Shown piece after piece: positions 8,646-16,950 of a stretch of DNA of 64,000 bases; the first letter of the stretch is position 1; each line of letters opens with the position of its first letter. The notes under the pieces are model-generated. The model saw only the letters and a list, made by a program, of their open reading frames with translations, was not told the DNA's origin and did not search any database. This DNA comes from Paenalcaligenes sp021793095 (lineage in GTDB: Bacteria > Pseudomonadota > Gammaproteobacteria > Burkholderiales > Burkholderiaceae_B). The position numbers and the translations under genes are program-made. The stretch spans positions 20,030 through 84,029 of the forward strand of contig DAHVQS010000005.1 in assembly GCA_027317645.1 (NCBI GenBank), in the 5' to 3' direction.

Positions 8646-9557
8646 ATGAAACCCAGCTATCCAACTGTCGAAGACACTATTGGTCATACCCCTTTGGTGC
8701 GCTTGCAGCGCATTCCTTTTCAGGATGGGATAGACGAGAGCAATGTGATTTTGGCCAAGCTCGAGGGCAACAACCCCGCCGGCTCGGTCAAGGATCGTCC
8801 TGCCTTATCCATGATTCGGTGTGCCGAAGAACGCGGACAAATTAAACCTGGGGATACGCTCATTGAGGCGACCAGTGGTAATACGGGCATTGCTTTAGCC
8901 ATGATTGCAGCGGTGCGTGGCTACAAGATGATTCTCATCATGCCTGATAACCTCTCTCTAGAGCGACGTGCTTCAATGACGGCTTACGGGGCTGAGTTGA
9001 TTCTCACCCCCGAGGAAAAGGGGGGCATGGAGTATGCACGGGATCTGGCCTTGCAAATGCAATCCGAAGGCCGGGGTATTGTGCTTGACCAATTTGCTAA
9101 TTTTGATAACCCGCAGGCGCATATAGACGGCACTGGGGTTGAAATTTGGCAGCAAACCCAAGGGCAGGTGACGCACTTTGTGAGTGCGATGGGGACCACG
9201 GGCACCATTATGGGGGTGGGCAATTATTTGCGCACAAAAAATCCTCAGGTGCAGGTAGTGGGCGCCCAGCCCGCCGAAGGGGCGCAAATCGCCGGGATAC
9301 GTAAGTGGCCCGAAGAGTACGCGCCGCAGATTTATGATCCCACCCAAATTGATGCATTTGAATTGATTGGTCAGCAGGAGGCCGAAGATATGGCACGCCG
9401 TTTGGCCAGCCAAGAGGGGATTTTTGCGGGCATTTCTTCGGCGGGCGCTTTAATTGCCGCCTTGCGTGTCGCCCAAACAGTGAAAAATGCCACTATTGTG
9501 TTTATCGTCTGCGATCGAGGCGACCGGTATTTGTCCACCGGGGTATTCAATCCATAA
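8646..9557 (+). CDS. cysM: Cysteine synthase B (O-acetylserine sulfhydrylase)
   Basis: This PLP enzyme makes cysteine from O-acetylserine and sulfide or thiosulfate. The 303-residue protein has the PLP-lysine motif GSVKDRPALSMI near residue 43, then the asparagine loop EATSGNTGIALAM, and the phosphate-binding GTTGTIMGVG. DRGDRYLSTGVF ends the protein, as in CysM. I chose ATG 8646 (MKPSYPTVEDTIGHTPLV); an upstream in-frame start at 8541 would overlap comEA and has no family support. Its 3' end faces mltB, with 18 bases between them. Confidence 0.95.
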   Translation: MKPSYPTVEDTIGHTPLVRLQRIPFQDGIDESNVILAKLEGNNPAGSVKDRPALSMIRCAEERGQIKPGDTLIEATSGNTGIALAMIAAVRGYKMILIMPDNLSLERRASMTAYGAELILTPEEKGGMEYARDLALQMQSEGRGIVLDQFANFDNPQAHIDGTGVEIWQQTQGQVTHFVSAMGTTGTIMGVGNYLRTKNPQVQVVGAQPAEGAQIAGIRKWPEEYAPQIYDPTQIDAFELIGQQEAEDMARRLASQEGIFAGISSAGALIAALRVAQTVKNATIVFIVCDRGDRYLSTGVFNP

Positions 9558-9575
9558 CCAGCACTGCTGCGCAGG

Positions 9576-10844
9576 TTACATCGCCGCTGGTTGTGCCCAT
9601 AGAGAACAGCTTTGGCGCTGATAATGGCGCCGCTCTAGGGCACAGGCAAGATCTGCAACCGCGCTGGCGTAAAAATAGCTGCGATTATATTCTGTCACCG
9701 CAAAAAAATTGGCGGTGGCCAGGCGGTATTCCACAGTGTGGTTGACTTGATCGGGCAAATCAATGAGCCCGAGTTTTTGTTCAGCATAGGCGGTAGGGGG
9801 CTCAGGTAAATCCAAGATGCCTTGTAGGTCTGCCCACGCTAAGGTGGGGCTGAGTCCACCATCAACATTGGCCGCGATCTGATCATTCGCGGGAATATCC
9901 ACCTCTATAAAAACGGGCCGTTGGGCCTGCCACCCGTGGTGGTTTAAAAAGTTGGCCACAGACGCTAGGGCATCGGGCACCGAGCGAAATAGGTCGATGT
10001 GCCCTTTGTCCTCAGCATCTATTGCCCACTGCTTGATGCTAGTGGGCATAAATTGGGGCAGCCCCATGGCACCGGCAAAAGAACCCCGTGCCGTGCTGGC
10101 GTCTAATTTCCCTTGGTAATGTAATTCAATCAAATCCGCCAGTTGATTGCGGAACATCGCGGCCCGTTCAGGCCGCTCAGGGTCAGGATACCCAAACCCC
10201 AAATTTGCTAGGGCATTGAGTACGCTAAAGTCACCCATATAGCCGCCGTAGATGGTTTCAACGCCAATAATGGCGACCAAAATAGAGGCTGGGACCTGGT
10301 AGTGCCGAGCGGTTTCCTCGATGCTGTCTTGGTGTTGCTGCCAAAAGCTTAGCCCTTGGTCGATGCGCGTTTTGTCTGTAAAGCGCTCTCTATAGGCGGT
10401 CCAACTACGTTTGCCCTGCTGTCCTTTAGTTGGGGTCATGAGTTGAATGACTTGGGGCTCATATCTAATTTGCTGGAGGAGCTCTTCTACCATCGGGTAG
10501 GGCAGGCGCCTTTGCTCTGTTAGGTGGAGTGCCCATTGCTTGAGATAGGGGCTCAGCTGGCCATCTTCTTGCACAAAATCTTGCCGAAAAGGTACAAAGA
10601 GTGGACTATTTTTTGGTTTATTTGGGGCGGCATTTAGAGGTTGGGCTGTTTCTGGTGTCGACTTTTGTGTGCGCGTGCGAGCCGAGGTTTTATTTTTCTT
10701 ATCAGTGCCCTCGCTCATTTGGGCGGCTACACTCGTCGCTGGGGCAGAGAGACTCTCTGATTGGGCGGTCTGAGTGGGGGTGCTGCAGGCAGCAAACAAG
10801 CAGGTGCCGAGCGATAGGATAATGCGCGAAAGGGTCAGCCACAT
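9576..10844 (-). CDS. mltB: Membrane-bound lytic murein transglycosylase B (lipoprotein)
   Basis: MltB cleaves peptidoglycan glycan strands to 1,6-anhydro products at the inner face of the outer membrane. The 422-residue protein has a lipoprotein signal ending LFAAC at residue 20. A low-complexity linker covers about residues 25-80. The MltB catalytic domain contains GVETIYGGYMG with the catalytic Glu, and SFAGAMGLPQFMPTS. It is convergent with cysM and divergent from etfB, so it is probably its own unit. The linker is longer than in E. coli MltB. Confidence 0.93.
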   Translation of the reverse strand: MWLTLSRIILSLGTCLFAACSTPTQTAQSESLSAPATSVAAQMSEGTDKKNKTSARTRTQKSTPETAQPLNAAPNKPKNSPLFVPFRQDFVQEDGQLSPYLKQWALHLTEQRRLPYPMVEELLQQIRYEPQVIQLMTPTKGQQGKRSWTAYRERFTDKTRIDQGLSFWQQHQDSIEETARHYQVPASILVAIIGVETIYGGYMGDFSVLNALANLGFGYPDPERPERAAMFRNQLADLIELHYQGKLDASTARGSFAGAMGLPQFMPTSIKQWAIDAEDKGHIDLFRSVPDALASVANFLNHHGWQAQRPVFIEVDIPANDQIAANVDGGLSPTLAWADLQGILDLPEPPTAYAEQKLGLIDLPDQVNHTVEYRLATANFFAVTEYNRSYFYASAVADLACALERRHYQRQSCSLWAQPAAM

Positions 10845-10983
10845 GATTCGATGCTATCTCTAGGGGTGAAATTAGAAAGTATCAGCGATTTGAGGTTGGG
10901 GTTCAAGGGCTCTTATAAATGTTTTTGTTTTAATTCGTAGCGCCCTAGAGTACGTAGGCTGAGTAATTTTATAGGGGTTAGCC

Positions 10984-11011
10984 CTGTGAAAGCGATGCAA
11001 TTTGTTATACT
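10984..11011 (+). promoter_or_regulatory. Candidate sigma70 promoter for etfBA
   Basis: TATACT at 11006-11011 matches a -10 element in five of six bases. The best -35 at 16 bases spacing is CTGTGA (10984-10989), a weak match. It lies about 115 bases before etfB. The rest of the 280-base mltB-etfB gap is AT-rich and shows no gene. Confidence 0.4.
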
Positions 11012-11124
11012 GTAGGCCGTATTTAAGTGGCTAAAGGGTCTTGGGGTTGGTGCAACAGACCATCGATTCAAATCTCTTTTTAGCCTTGCTTGTTTGAAAG
11101 TTTCTAGCTTTTGGAGAGAACCGG

Positions 11125-11874
11125 ATGAAGGTTTTAGTACCCGTCAAACGCGTTGTGGATCACAACGTCAAGATCCGCGTAAAGTCAGATCAAACGGGGG
11201 TTGATACCGACAATGTCAAAATGTCCATGAACCCCTTTGATGAAATTGCTGTTGAAGAGGCAGTCCGTCTCAAAGAGAAAGGATTGGTCAGCGAAATTAT
11301 CGCTGTTTCTTGCGGTGCCAAGCCCGTGCAGGAAACCTTACGTACCGCAATGGCAATTGGCGCAGATCGCTCAATTCACGTCGATACAGAAGCTGAATTA
11401 CAGCCTTTGGCCGTTGCCAAGCTGTTAAAAGCACTGGTTGAAAAAGAGGAGCCTGGCCTAGTGATCATGGGCAAGCAGGCGATTGATGACGACGCCAACC
11501 AAACTGGGCAAATGCTGGCTGCTTTGCTGGATTGGGCACAGGCCACCTTTGCCAGCGAGATCACGCTTGAGGATCAAAAGGCCCAAGTGACGCGTGAGAT
11601 TGATGGGGGTCTAGAGACTTTAGAGATCAATCTGCCCGCCATTGTGACCACAGACCTGCGTCTTAACGAGCCACGCTATGTCACCTTGCCTAATATCATG
11701 CGCGCCAAGAAAAAGCCGCTTGATACCATCACGCCCGAGGAATTATCCGTGGACGTTACCCCCCGTCTCAAAACCCAAAAGGTTACCGAGCCGCCAGTAC
11801 GTCAAGCTGGGGTCATCGTTGAGGATGTCGCCACATTGGTTGAAAAACTAAAGAACGAAGCAAAGGTAATTTAA
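11125..11874 (+). CDS. etfB: Electron transfer flavoprotein subunit beta
   Basis: EtfB carries AMP and, with EtfA, passes electrons from acyl-CoA and related dehydrogenases to the ubiquinone pool. The 249-residue protein begins MKVLVPVKRVVDHNVKIRVK and has MSMNPFDEIAVEEAVRLKEKG and GKQAIDDDANQTGQMLAALL, which are typical of the family. GGAGAGAACCGG precedes the ATG. It ends 1 base before etfA. No partner dehydrogenase is encoded nearby. Confidence 0.97.
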   Translation: MKVLVPVKRVVDHNVKIRVKSDQTGVDTDNVKMSMNPFDEIAVEEAVRLKEKGLVSEIIAVSCGAKPVQETLRTAMAIGADRSIHVDTEAELQPLAVAKLLKALVEKEEPGLVIMGKQAIDDDANQTGQMLAALLDWAQATFASEITLEDQKAQVTREIDGGLETLEINLPAIVTTDLRLNEPRYVTLPNIMRAKKKPLDTITPEELSVDVTPRLKTQKVTEPPVRQAGVIVEDVATLVEKLKNEAKVI

Positions 11875-11875
11875 T

Positions 11876-12805
11876 ATGTCCGTATTAGTTATTGCTGAAC
11901 ACGATAATCAAAGCTTGAATGCGGCGACCCTGAATACTGTCGCAGCTGCTCAGAAACTCGATGGTCCTATCCATGTGCTAGTTGCTGGTAAGGGCGCCCA
12001 AGCCGTTGCTGATGAGGCGGCCAAAGTGGCTGGGGTTGAAAAGGTTTTTCTGGCCGAGGGTGATGGATTAGAGCATGGCTTGGCAGAAAATGTTTCCAAG
12101 CAGGTGCTGGCCCTTGCTGATGCCTATCAGCATATTTTGTTCCCTTCCACAACTTTTGGGAAAAACGTTGCACCACGCGTCGCTGCTTTGCTCGATGTTG
12201 CACAGGTTTCTGATGTTACCGAGGTGTTAGCGGCCGACACGTTTACACACCCCGTTTATGCCGGTAATGCCTTAGAGACCGTGCAATGCGTTGACGACAA
12301 GGTAGTGCTGACCGTGCGCACGACCGCATTTGATGCAGTGGCTGCCGAGGGCGGCACAGCGGACGTTGAGAGCATTGATGCCGTCGCTGATAGCGGCCTG
12401 AGCCGTTTTGTAGGTCGCGAGATCGCCCAAAGCGATCGTCCAGACTTAGCGGCTGCAGACATCGTTATCTCTGGTGGCAGAGGCTTGGGTAGTGCTGAAA
12501 ACTTTAAATTGATCGACGATCTGGCAGCTAAGCTTGGCGCAGCTGTTGGGGCATCTCGCGCTGCAGTAGACGCCGGCTACGCACCTAATGATTGGCAGGT
12601 CGGTCAGACAGGTAAGATCGTTGCGCCGCAATTATATATTGCCGTCGGTATTTCTGGGGCTATCCAGCATTTAGCCGGGATGCAAGACTCCAAGATCATC
12701 GTGGCCATTAACAAAGATCCTGAGGCCCCTATTTTTAGTGTGGCTGATTATGGTCTCGTCGCCGATCTGTTCGAGGCTGTGCCTGAGCTTATTGAGGCGC
12801 TCTAA
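11876..12805 (+). CDS. etfA: Electron transfer flavoprotein subunit alpha
   Basis: EtfA binds the FAD of the ETF heterodimer. The 309-residue protein has the C-terminal FAD domain with VSGGRGLGSAENF-like residues (SGGRGLGSAENFKLI), VGASRAAVDAGYAPNDWQVG, and VGISGAIQHLAGMQDSK around residues 205-275, followed by INKDPEAPIFSVADYGLV. These match the family closely. It is cotranscribed with etfB, and a strong terminator follows at 12881. Confidence 0.97.
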   Translation: MSVLVIAEHDNQSLNAATLNTVAAAQKLDGPIHVLVAGKGAQAVADEAAKVAGVEKVFLAEGDGLEHGLAENVSKQVLALADAYQHILFPSTTFGKNVAPRVAALLDVAQVSDVTEVLAADTFTHPVYAGNALETVQCVDDKVVLTVRTTAFDAVAAEGGTADVESIDAVADSGLSRFVGREIAQSDRPDLAAADIVISGGRGLGSAENFKLIDDLAAKLGAAVGASRAAVDAGYAPNDWQVGQTGKIVAPQLYIAVGISGAIQHLAGMQDSKIIVAINKDPEAPIFSVADYGLVADLFEAVPELIEAL

Positions 12806-12880
12806 CCAATGCTGCTACGAGCACGCTGACCAGTGGGGCGACTACCTTTCAGTCGTCTTTAACTTGGCGCGCAATTTTAA

Positions 12881-12909
12881 AAACCCATTCTTCGGAATGG
12901 GTTTTTTTT
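12881..12909 (+). terminator. Intrinsic terminator after etfBA
   Basis: AAACCCATTC and GAATGGGTTT pair around a TTCG loop, followed by eight Ts (12902-12909). It separates the etf operon from the LexA-box gene downstream. Confidence 0.92.
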
Positions 12910-12950
12910 GCGGAAAACGCACACTCATTTGAAGAAAGTTGCGCAACCAG

Positions 12951-12984
12951 CTGAATTTTTATACAGTACTGTATAGGTAAACAG
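12951..12984 (+). promoter_or_regulatory. Tandem LexA-type (SOS) operator boxes
   Basis: Two adjacent 16-base boxes fit the E. coli-type LexA pattern CTGT-N8-ACAG. The first, CTGAATTTTTATACAG at 12951-12966, matches 7 of 8 fixed bases. The second, CTGTATAGGTAAACAG at 12969-12984, matches 8 of 8 and is preceded by TA, as in the extended consensus. Their centres are 18 bases apart. A possible promoter (TTGCGC at 12939, TATACA at 12960, spacing only 15) overlaps the first box, which would allow repression. The start codon is 46 bases downstream of the second box. Confidence 0.72.
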
Positions 12985-13030
12985 CTTTGATGGCTGTGAT
13001 TATTTCAGTCTTATCCTTTAGGAGGGGGTT

Positions 13031-13336
13031 ATGCTAATGCGACTTTTTTCCTTCTTTATGCCAGCTCGAATCAGGGCAACAGCAGATAGCGCGGCATTGA
13101 CCACAGATTCAATGACTATCTCACCCGCCTATACAGACTCATCGCCAATAGAGTCTAATTTTATGGATGAGATTTACCACCACGGGTTGTGTGCTCAGGG
13201 CCGTATTGCGCTTGATATGGATTCAGAGCATCGACAGCAGCGCCGTTTTCAAATGGCGCTAGATGCCATTGCTGTGTTGCTGTGGGGGGGGTCTTTATTT
13301 GGTTTGATGTGGCTAGGTTTTGCAGCAGGTTTTTAG
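13031..13336 (+). CDS. Small membrane protein of unknown function, probably SOS-regulated
   Basis: I do not recognise this 101-residue protein. Its N-terminal part is polar and rich in Ser, Thr and Asp (residues 15-70). The C terminus (residues 76-101, ALDAIAVLLWGGSLFGLMWL) is one strong membrane helix reaching the last residue. The layout would suit a tail-anchored or single-pass inner membrane protein. The ATG at 13031 is preceded by AGGAGGGGG, a very strong ribosome binding site. The gene stands alone between the etf terminator and rplS and sits behind two LexA-type boxes. SOS-induced small membrane proteins that delay division occur in other bacteria (SidA in Caulobacter, YneA in Bacillus), but similarity of role here is only an inference. 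Confidence 0.75.
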   Translation: MLMRLFSFFMPARIRATADSAALTTDSMTISPAYTDSSPIESNFMDEIYHHGLCAQGRIALDMDSEHRQQRRFQMALDAIAVLLWGGSLFGLMWLGFAAGF

Positions 13337-13446
13337 AGGCAGTTTTTTGCCCATAGATGGACGTTGGTTTGGCGCGGTACGCGCGGGATGACTTTGTGGT
13401 TTTATCGCAAAGAGTGCGGTACGCCTCGGTTAGGGCATGCTTAGCC

Positions 13447-13476
13447 TTGGTATTTTAAGGGTTAGCATGTTATTAT
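13447..13476 (+). promoter_or_regulatory. Candidate promoter for rplS
   Basis: TTGGTA (13447-13452) and TATTAT (13471-13476), 18 bases apart, lie about 77 bases upstream of rplS. The 216-base gap before rplS shows no other gene. Confidence 0.5.
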
Positions 13477-13552
13477 CTATCGTTTCATCCTCTATCAGGC
13501 ACCCATTTAACATGAACAACTTGCCTGTTTAAGATGACATCGGAGCTATAAA

Positions 13553-13930
13553 GTGAATATCATCGAAGTTTTAGAGAAAGAAGAGATGCAACGCCTGACC
13601 GAGGGCAAAACCATTCCTGAGTTTGGTCCCGGGGATAGCGTTGTGGTTAACGTCAACGTAGTCGAAGGCACCCGCAAGCGGGTACAGGCCTTTGAGGGTG
13701 TTGTGATTGCCAGACGCAATCGCGGCCTACACTCCTCTTTTATCGTGCGCAAGATTTCCTCGGGCGAATCCGTAGAAAGGACCTTCCAATTATATTCCCC
13801 TCATATCCACAGTATCGAGGTAAAACGTCGTGGTGCTGTCCGTCGCGCCAAGCTTTACTACCTGCGTAATCGCTCTGGTAAGGCTGCACGTATTAAGGAA
13901 AAGCTCGTACGCCGCGCCGACAAAAAATAA
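13553..13930 (+). CDS. rplS: 50S ribosomal protein L19
   Basis: L19 sits at the interface of the ribosomal subunits. The 125-residue protein contains FGPGDSVVVNVNVVEGTRKR, FEGVVIARRNRGL and RRGAVRRAKLYYLRNRSGKA, the standard L19 blocks. Translation begins at a GTG (13553) after CGGAG. In many proteobacteria rplS ends the rpsP-rimM-trmD-rplS operon. Here those genes are not upstream, and rplS has its own promoter candidate and terminator. Confidence 0.97.
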   Translation: MNIIEVLEKEEMQRLTEGKTIPEFGPGDSVVVNVNVVEGTRKRVQAFEGVVIARRNRGLHSSFIVRKISSGESVERTFQLYSPHIHSIEVKRRGAVRRAKLYYLRNRSGKAARIKEKLVRRADKK

Positions 13931-13954
13931 TACTGCACTCATTGCATGAGTCCC

Positions 13955-13981
13955 AAAAAAGCACCCATAGGGTGCTTTTTT
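13955..13981 (+). terminator. Intrinsic terminator after rplS
   Basis: A 12-base-pair stem, AAAAAAGCACCC / GGGTGCTTTTTT, with an ATA loop. Because the stem is flanked by A and T tracts it could work on both strands. Confidence 0.9.
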
Positions 13982-14008
13982 GTTATTATGGGGTAAAGAG
14001 GAATATCA

Positions 14009-14734
14009 ATGAAGCATAAACAGGTATCCCGATCCCATGTGTCTTTTGATCCCGCCGCACAACCCACCGTGGGTTTTTGCGACCTAAAACCTTTAAGCCC
14101 CAACCTTCTAAACTTGGATTTTGTGCGAGCAGCTTTTGGGGCTCAAGACAAAATACAGTGGCAAATCGAGCCACGCTATGCGCATGCTTTTGTGCAACGT
14201 TTTGAAGACGAGCCCAATCTCATTCGCTCGGCCGTCTGTGTCGCTATTGTCGAGCGCGAATCTGAGCCCCACATCATTTTTACCCGGCGCTCAGACGAGC
14301 TTTCACATCATGCTGGGCAAGTGAGTTTTCCAGGCGGCAGGGTCGATCAGACCGATGCGAGTGCAGTCGCTGCTGCCCTTAGAGAGACCCACGAAGAGGT
14401 GGGTATCGAGCCTCAGTATCTCGAGCCATTGGCCGAGCAGCCTATTTTTCTGACCAATAGCCGATTTGCGATGCGACCGGTGGTGAGTATGGTGCATCCG
14501 GGGTATAAACTGCAGGCGAATCCTGATGAGGTGGCCGAGATTTTTTCGGTTCCATTGGCACAATTGATGGATCCGCAGCAGCACCGTATCCACAAATTAC
14601 CCTACTATAACGCCCAAGAGGCTGTTTATTTCTCTATTGATTGGGAGGGACGGTGCATTTGGGGGGCGACTGCAGCTGTCGTGCGCAACCTTTATCATTA
14701 CTTATCCGCGGCAGAGGTGCATTTGGGTGCTTGA
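14009..14734 (+). CDS. Nudix hydrolase, CoA pyrophosphatase-like
   Basis: The 241-residue protein carries a full Nudix box starting at GGRVDQTDA and ending RETHEEVGIE (about residues 110-135), with the metal-binding glutamates present. The preceding segment, ITRRSDELSHHAGQVSFPGG-like (FTRRSDELSHHAGQVSFPGG), matches the CoA pyrophosphatase subgroup (NudL/YeaB), which cleaves CoA to 3',5'-ADP and phosphopantetheine. An N-terminal extension of about 65 residues precedes it. GAGG lies upstream of ATG 14009. It is convergent with rsgA. The Nudix class is sure; the substrate is by family. Confidence 0.88.
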   Translation: MKHKQVSRSHVSFDPAAQPTVGFCDLKPLSPNLLNLDFVRAAFGAQDKIQWQIEPRYAHAFVQRFEDEPNLIRSAVCVAIVERESEPHIIFTRRSDELSHHAGQVSFPGGRVDQTDASAVAAALRETHEEVGIEPQYLEPLAEQPIFLTNSRFAMRPVVSMVHPGYKLQANPDEVAEIFSVPLAQLMDPQQHRIHKLPYYNAQEAVYFSIDWEGRCIWGATAAVVRNLYHYLSAAEVHLGA

Positions 14735-14765
14735 CCTCAGGGTCAGCTGCCCATCAAGCAATCCC

Positions 14766-15674
14766 TCAGTAGGCAGGGCGCGCCTCTAATTCGGCAATCA
14801 GGCGGCAATAGAGTTGGTAGCGCTGAGGGTTGATGTGGCCAGCATCTTTGGCGGCCAAGATCCCGCAGCCCGGCTCATGACGGTGGGTGCAATTATAAAA
14901 ACGACAGTTTTGTAGCGCCTCGTAAAAGTCTGGAAAACCTTTGAGCAAGTGCTCGAGCTCTAAATGCGCTAATCCAAACGACTGGAACCCAGGAGAGTCG
15001 ATAATATATCCCCATTGGTTGGGCAAATCATATAAACGACTGTCGGTAGTGGTGTGCCGCCCCGTACCCAGTGCTTGGGAGTGTGCGCGGGTTTGGGCTT
15101 GGGCATCGGGCACCAATACATTAAGAATGCTCGATTTGCCCATCGCGCTTTGCCCGAGCAGCAGGCTACTTTTATCTTTTAGCAGCGGCAACAGTGTGTT
15201 TTTCAGCTGCTCGGGATGATGGATGCTGGTTTCAATGATGGGGATGTCGATGCCCTGTAGCGGCTGTAGTTTTTTTCTGGCCTGCTCGGCTGTGGGCAAA
15301 TCAGCCTTGTTGAGGATAATGTGCATCTCTACCCCCGCATTAATGGCAGCGGTATAGGCGCGCCCAGCCAAATCAAGGGAAAAATCAGGTTCGGGTGCCA
15401 GTACAAATAGTAGCCGGTCGATATTGGCCGCAAAGAGTTTTGAGCGGTGATTATCGGAACGATAGAGCAGGTTTTTGCGTTCCAGGGTTTTTTCTATAGC
15501 GGCTTGTTGATCTCCTTGGGGTGTCAATAAAACATAATCACCAATCGCTACACCGGTGCGTTTGCCGCGGGTATAGCACTGATATTGTTGGGCGCTGGTG
15601 CAGCAACGTGCAATGAAATTGCGCCCAAAGGTGGCAATAATTCGCCCTTTAAGCGGTGGTTGGTTGGCTGACAT
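14766..15674 (-). CDS. rsgA: Ribosome small subunit-dependent GTPase RsgA
   Basis: RsgA checks the decoding centre of maturing 30S subunits. The GTPase motifs come in circularly permuted order: ILNKADLP (G4) precedes the P-loop GQSAMGKSS (G1), followed by DSPGFQSFG (G3). An OB fold lies N-terminal. A zinc site with CRFYNCTHRHEPGC lies near residue 260. The 302 residues fit the family. Its start overlaps the 3' end of the upstream protease gene by 26 bases, so the two are coupled. The conserved neighbourhood with orn is common in beta-proteobacteria. Confidence 0.96.
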   Translation of the reverse strand: MSANQPPLKGRIIATFGRNFIARCCTSAQQYQCYTRGKRTGVAIGDYVLLTPQGDQQAAIEKTLERKNLLYRSDNHRSKLFAANIDRLLFVLAPEPDFSLDLAGRAYTAAINAGVEMHIILNKADLPTAEQARKKLQPLQGIDIPIIETSIHHPEQLKNTLLPLLKDKSSLLLGQSAMGKSSILNVLVPDAQAQTRAHSQALGTGRHTTTDSRLYDLPNQWGYIIDSPGFQSFGLAHLELEHLLKGFPDFYEALQNCRFYNCTHRHEPGCGILAAKDAGHINPQRYQLYCRLIAELEARPAY

Positions 15675-16914
15675 ATTTTTTTAGATGTTGTATGCGTAAA
15701 AGCGCAGGAGGGTGGCTATCATAAAAAGCCGAATGCGCGGGATCAGGGGTCAATGTGGCGGCATTGTCATCGTAGAGCTTAACCAAAGCGCTGATGAGTG
15801 CGGTTGCCGAGCTTTGTTGGGCCGCAAACTGATCAGCCTCGTACTCATCCTTGCGCGATAGCAGGCTAAACAAAGGGCCTAACCAAAAGGTAAATACGGG
15901 CATGACCAAGAAAAATAGAGTCAAGGCCAGGCCGCTGTTTGAGCGACCAAATTGGGGAATCACCCCTAAGTCTGTATAAAACCAGACTTGTTGGCTCAGC
16001 CAGCCGAGCAATAATAAGAAGCCCAAGGCAATCAGCATGTTAATGACCAATCGTTTAACAATGTGCCGATGCTTGAAGTGGCCCAGCTCATGCGCTAGGA
16101 CGGCCTCGATCTCATCATCATTTAAGCGGTTTAAAAGGGTGTCAAAAAAGACAATGCGCTTATTTTTGCCCAGACCTGTAAAGTAGGCATTGCCATGGGC
16201 GCTGCGCTTAGAGCCATCCATCACGAATAAGCCATTAAGGGCAAATTGGCAGCGTTCGGCCAGCGCCTCTATGCGCTCTTTGAGGGCGCCTTGTTGTAGC
16301 GGCTCAAAACGGTTAAACAAGGGGGCGATGACATGTGGAAAGAGCCACATGATAAAAAAACTAAATCCCACCCAAATGACCCACGCCCAGATTGGCCATA
16401 GTTGCGGTGCATGGTCCATCACATAGAGGACGGCTGCGACCAAGGGGGTGCCGAGAATCAACGCCACTAAAAGACCTTTGAGTGTATCGGTCACAAAAAG
16501 GGGCAGCGTCATGCGGTTAAAGCCAAAGGACTCGTCTATTTTAAATATTCGCCACAGACTAAAAGGCAGTTGTACAATCCCACTGATTAGGAATACTGAC
16601 CCTAATAAGAGTAGTTGCCGCAATAATTCGTTATCGATGGCACGGCCCAGATAGAGATCGATGGCTTGTAACCCGCCCAAGAGGGTTAAAGCCAGCAGTA
16701 AAATAGCATCGACTAACCGCTCTACAATAGAGGTTTTGGTGCGTCGAATTGTATAGTCGGCTGCCCGTTGGTGGCTCTTGAGATTAATATGGTGGGCAAA
16801 CTCTTGGGGCACCTGGTTGCGGTGGCGCGACACATAGCGAATCTGCCTCATTGAGAGGATGAGTCGCAGTAGGTTGTCAGCAATGAGAAACGCAACAAAT
16901 AAAATGGTAAACAT
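15649..16914 (-). CDS. M48-family zinc metalloprotease (Ste24/CAAX protease 1-like)
   Basis: The 421-residue membrane protein has several hydrophobic helices (near residues 1-17, 65-90, 100-120, 150-170, 180-205, 290-310 and 330-350). The zinc motif HELGHFKHRH lies near residue 280, and a downstream EYEADQFA supplies the third zinc ligand. This order and the N-terminal extension match the Ste24 branch of M48 rather than short HtpX proteins. Bacterial members probably degrade or clip membrane proteins; the substrate is unknown. It is divergent from orn, with 36 bases between them. Confidence 0.9.
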   Translation of the reverse strand: MFTILFVAFLIADNLLRLILSMRQIRYVSRHRNQVPQEFAHHINLKSHQRAADYTIRRTKTSIVERLVDAILLLALTLLGGLQAIDLYLGRAIDNELLRQLLLLGSVFLISGIVQLPFSLWRIFKIDESFGFNRMTLPLFVTDTLKGLLVALILGTPLVAAVLYVMDHAPQLWPIWAWVIWVGFSFFIMWLFPHVIAPLFNRFEPLQQGALKERIEALAERCQFALNGLFVMDGSKRSAHGNAYFTGLGKNKRIVFFDTLLNRLNDDEIEAVLAHELGHFKHRHIVKRLVINMLIALGFLLLLGWLSQQVWFYTDLGVIPQFGRSNSGLALTLFFLVMPVFTFWLGPLFSLLSRKDEYEADQFAAQQSSATALISALVKLYDDNAATLTPDPAHSAFYDSHPPALLRIQHLKKYVSQPTTA

Positions 16915-16950
16915 CGTTTAAAAATCTCTGCACACTTAAAGGTATATTAT

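Noticed and set aside
13374..13424. Nine-base direct repeat GCGGTACGC and an 18-codon frame at 13389
   Set aside because: Two short copies are within chance expectation and the tiny frame has no ribosome binding site.
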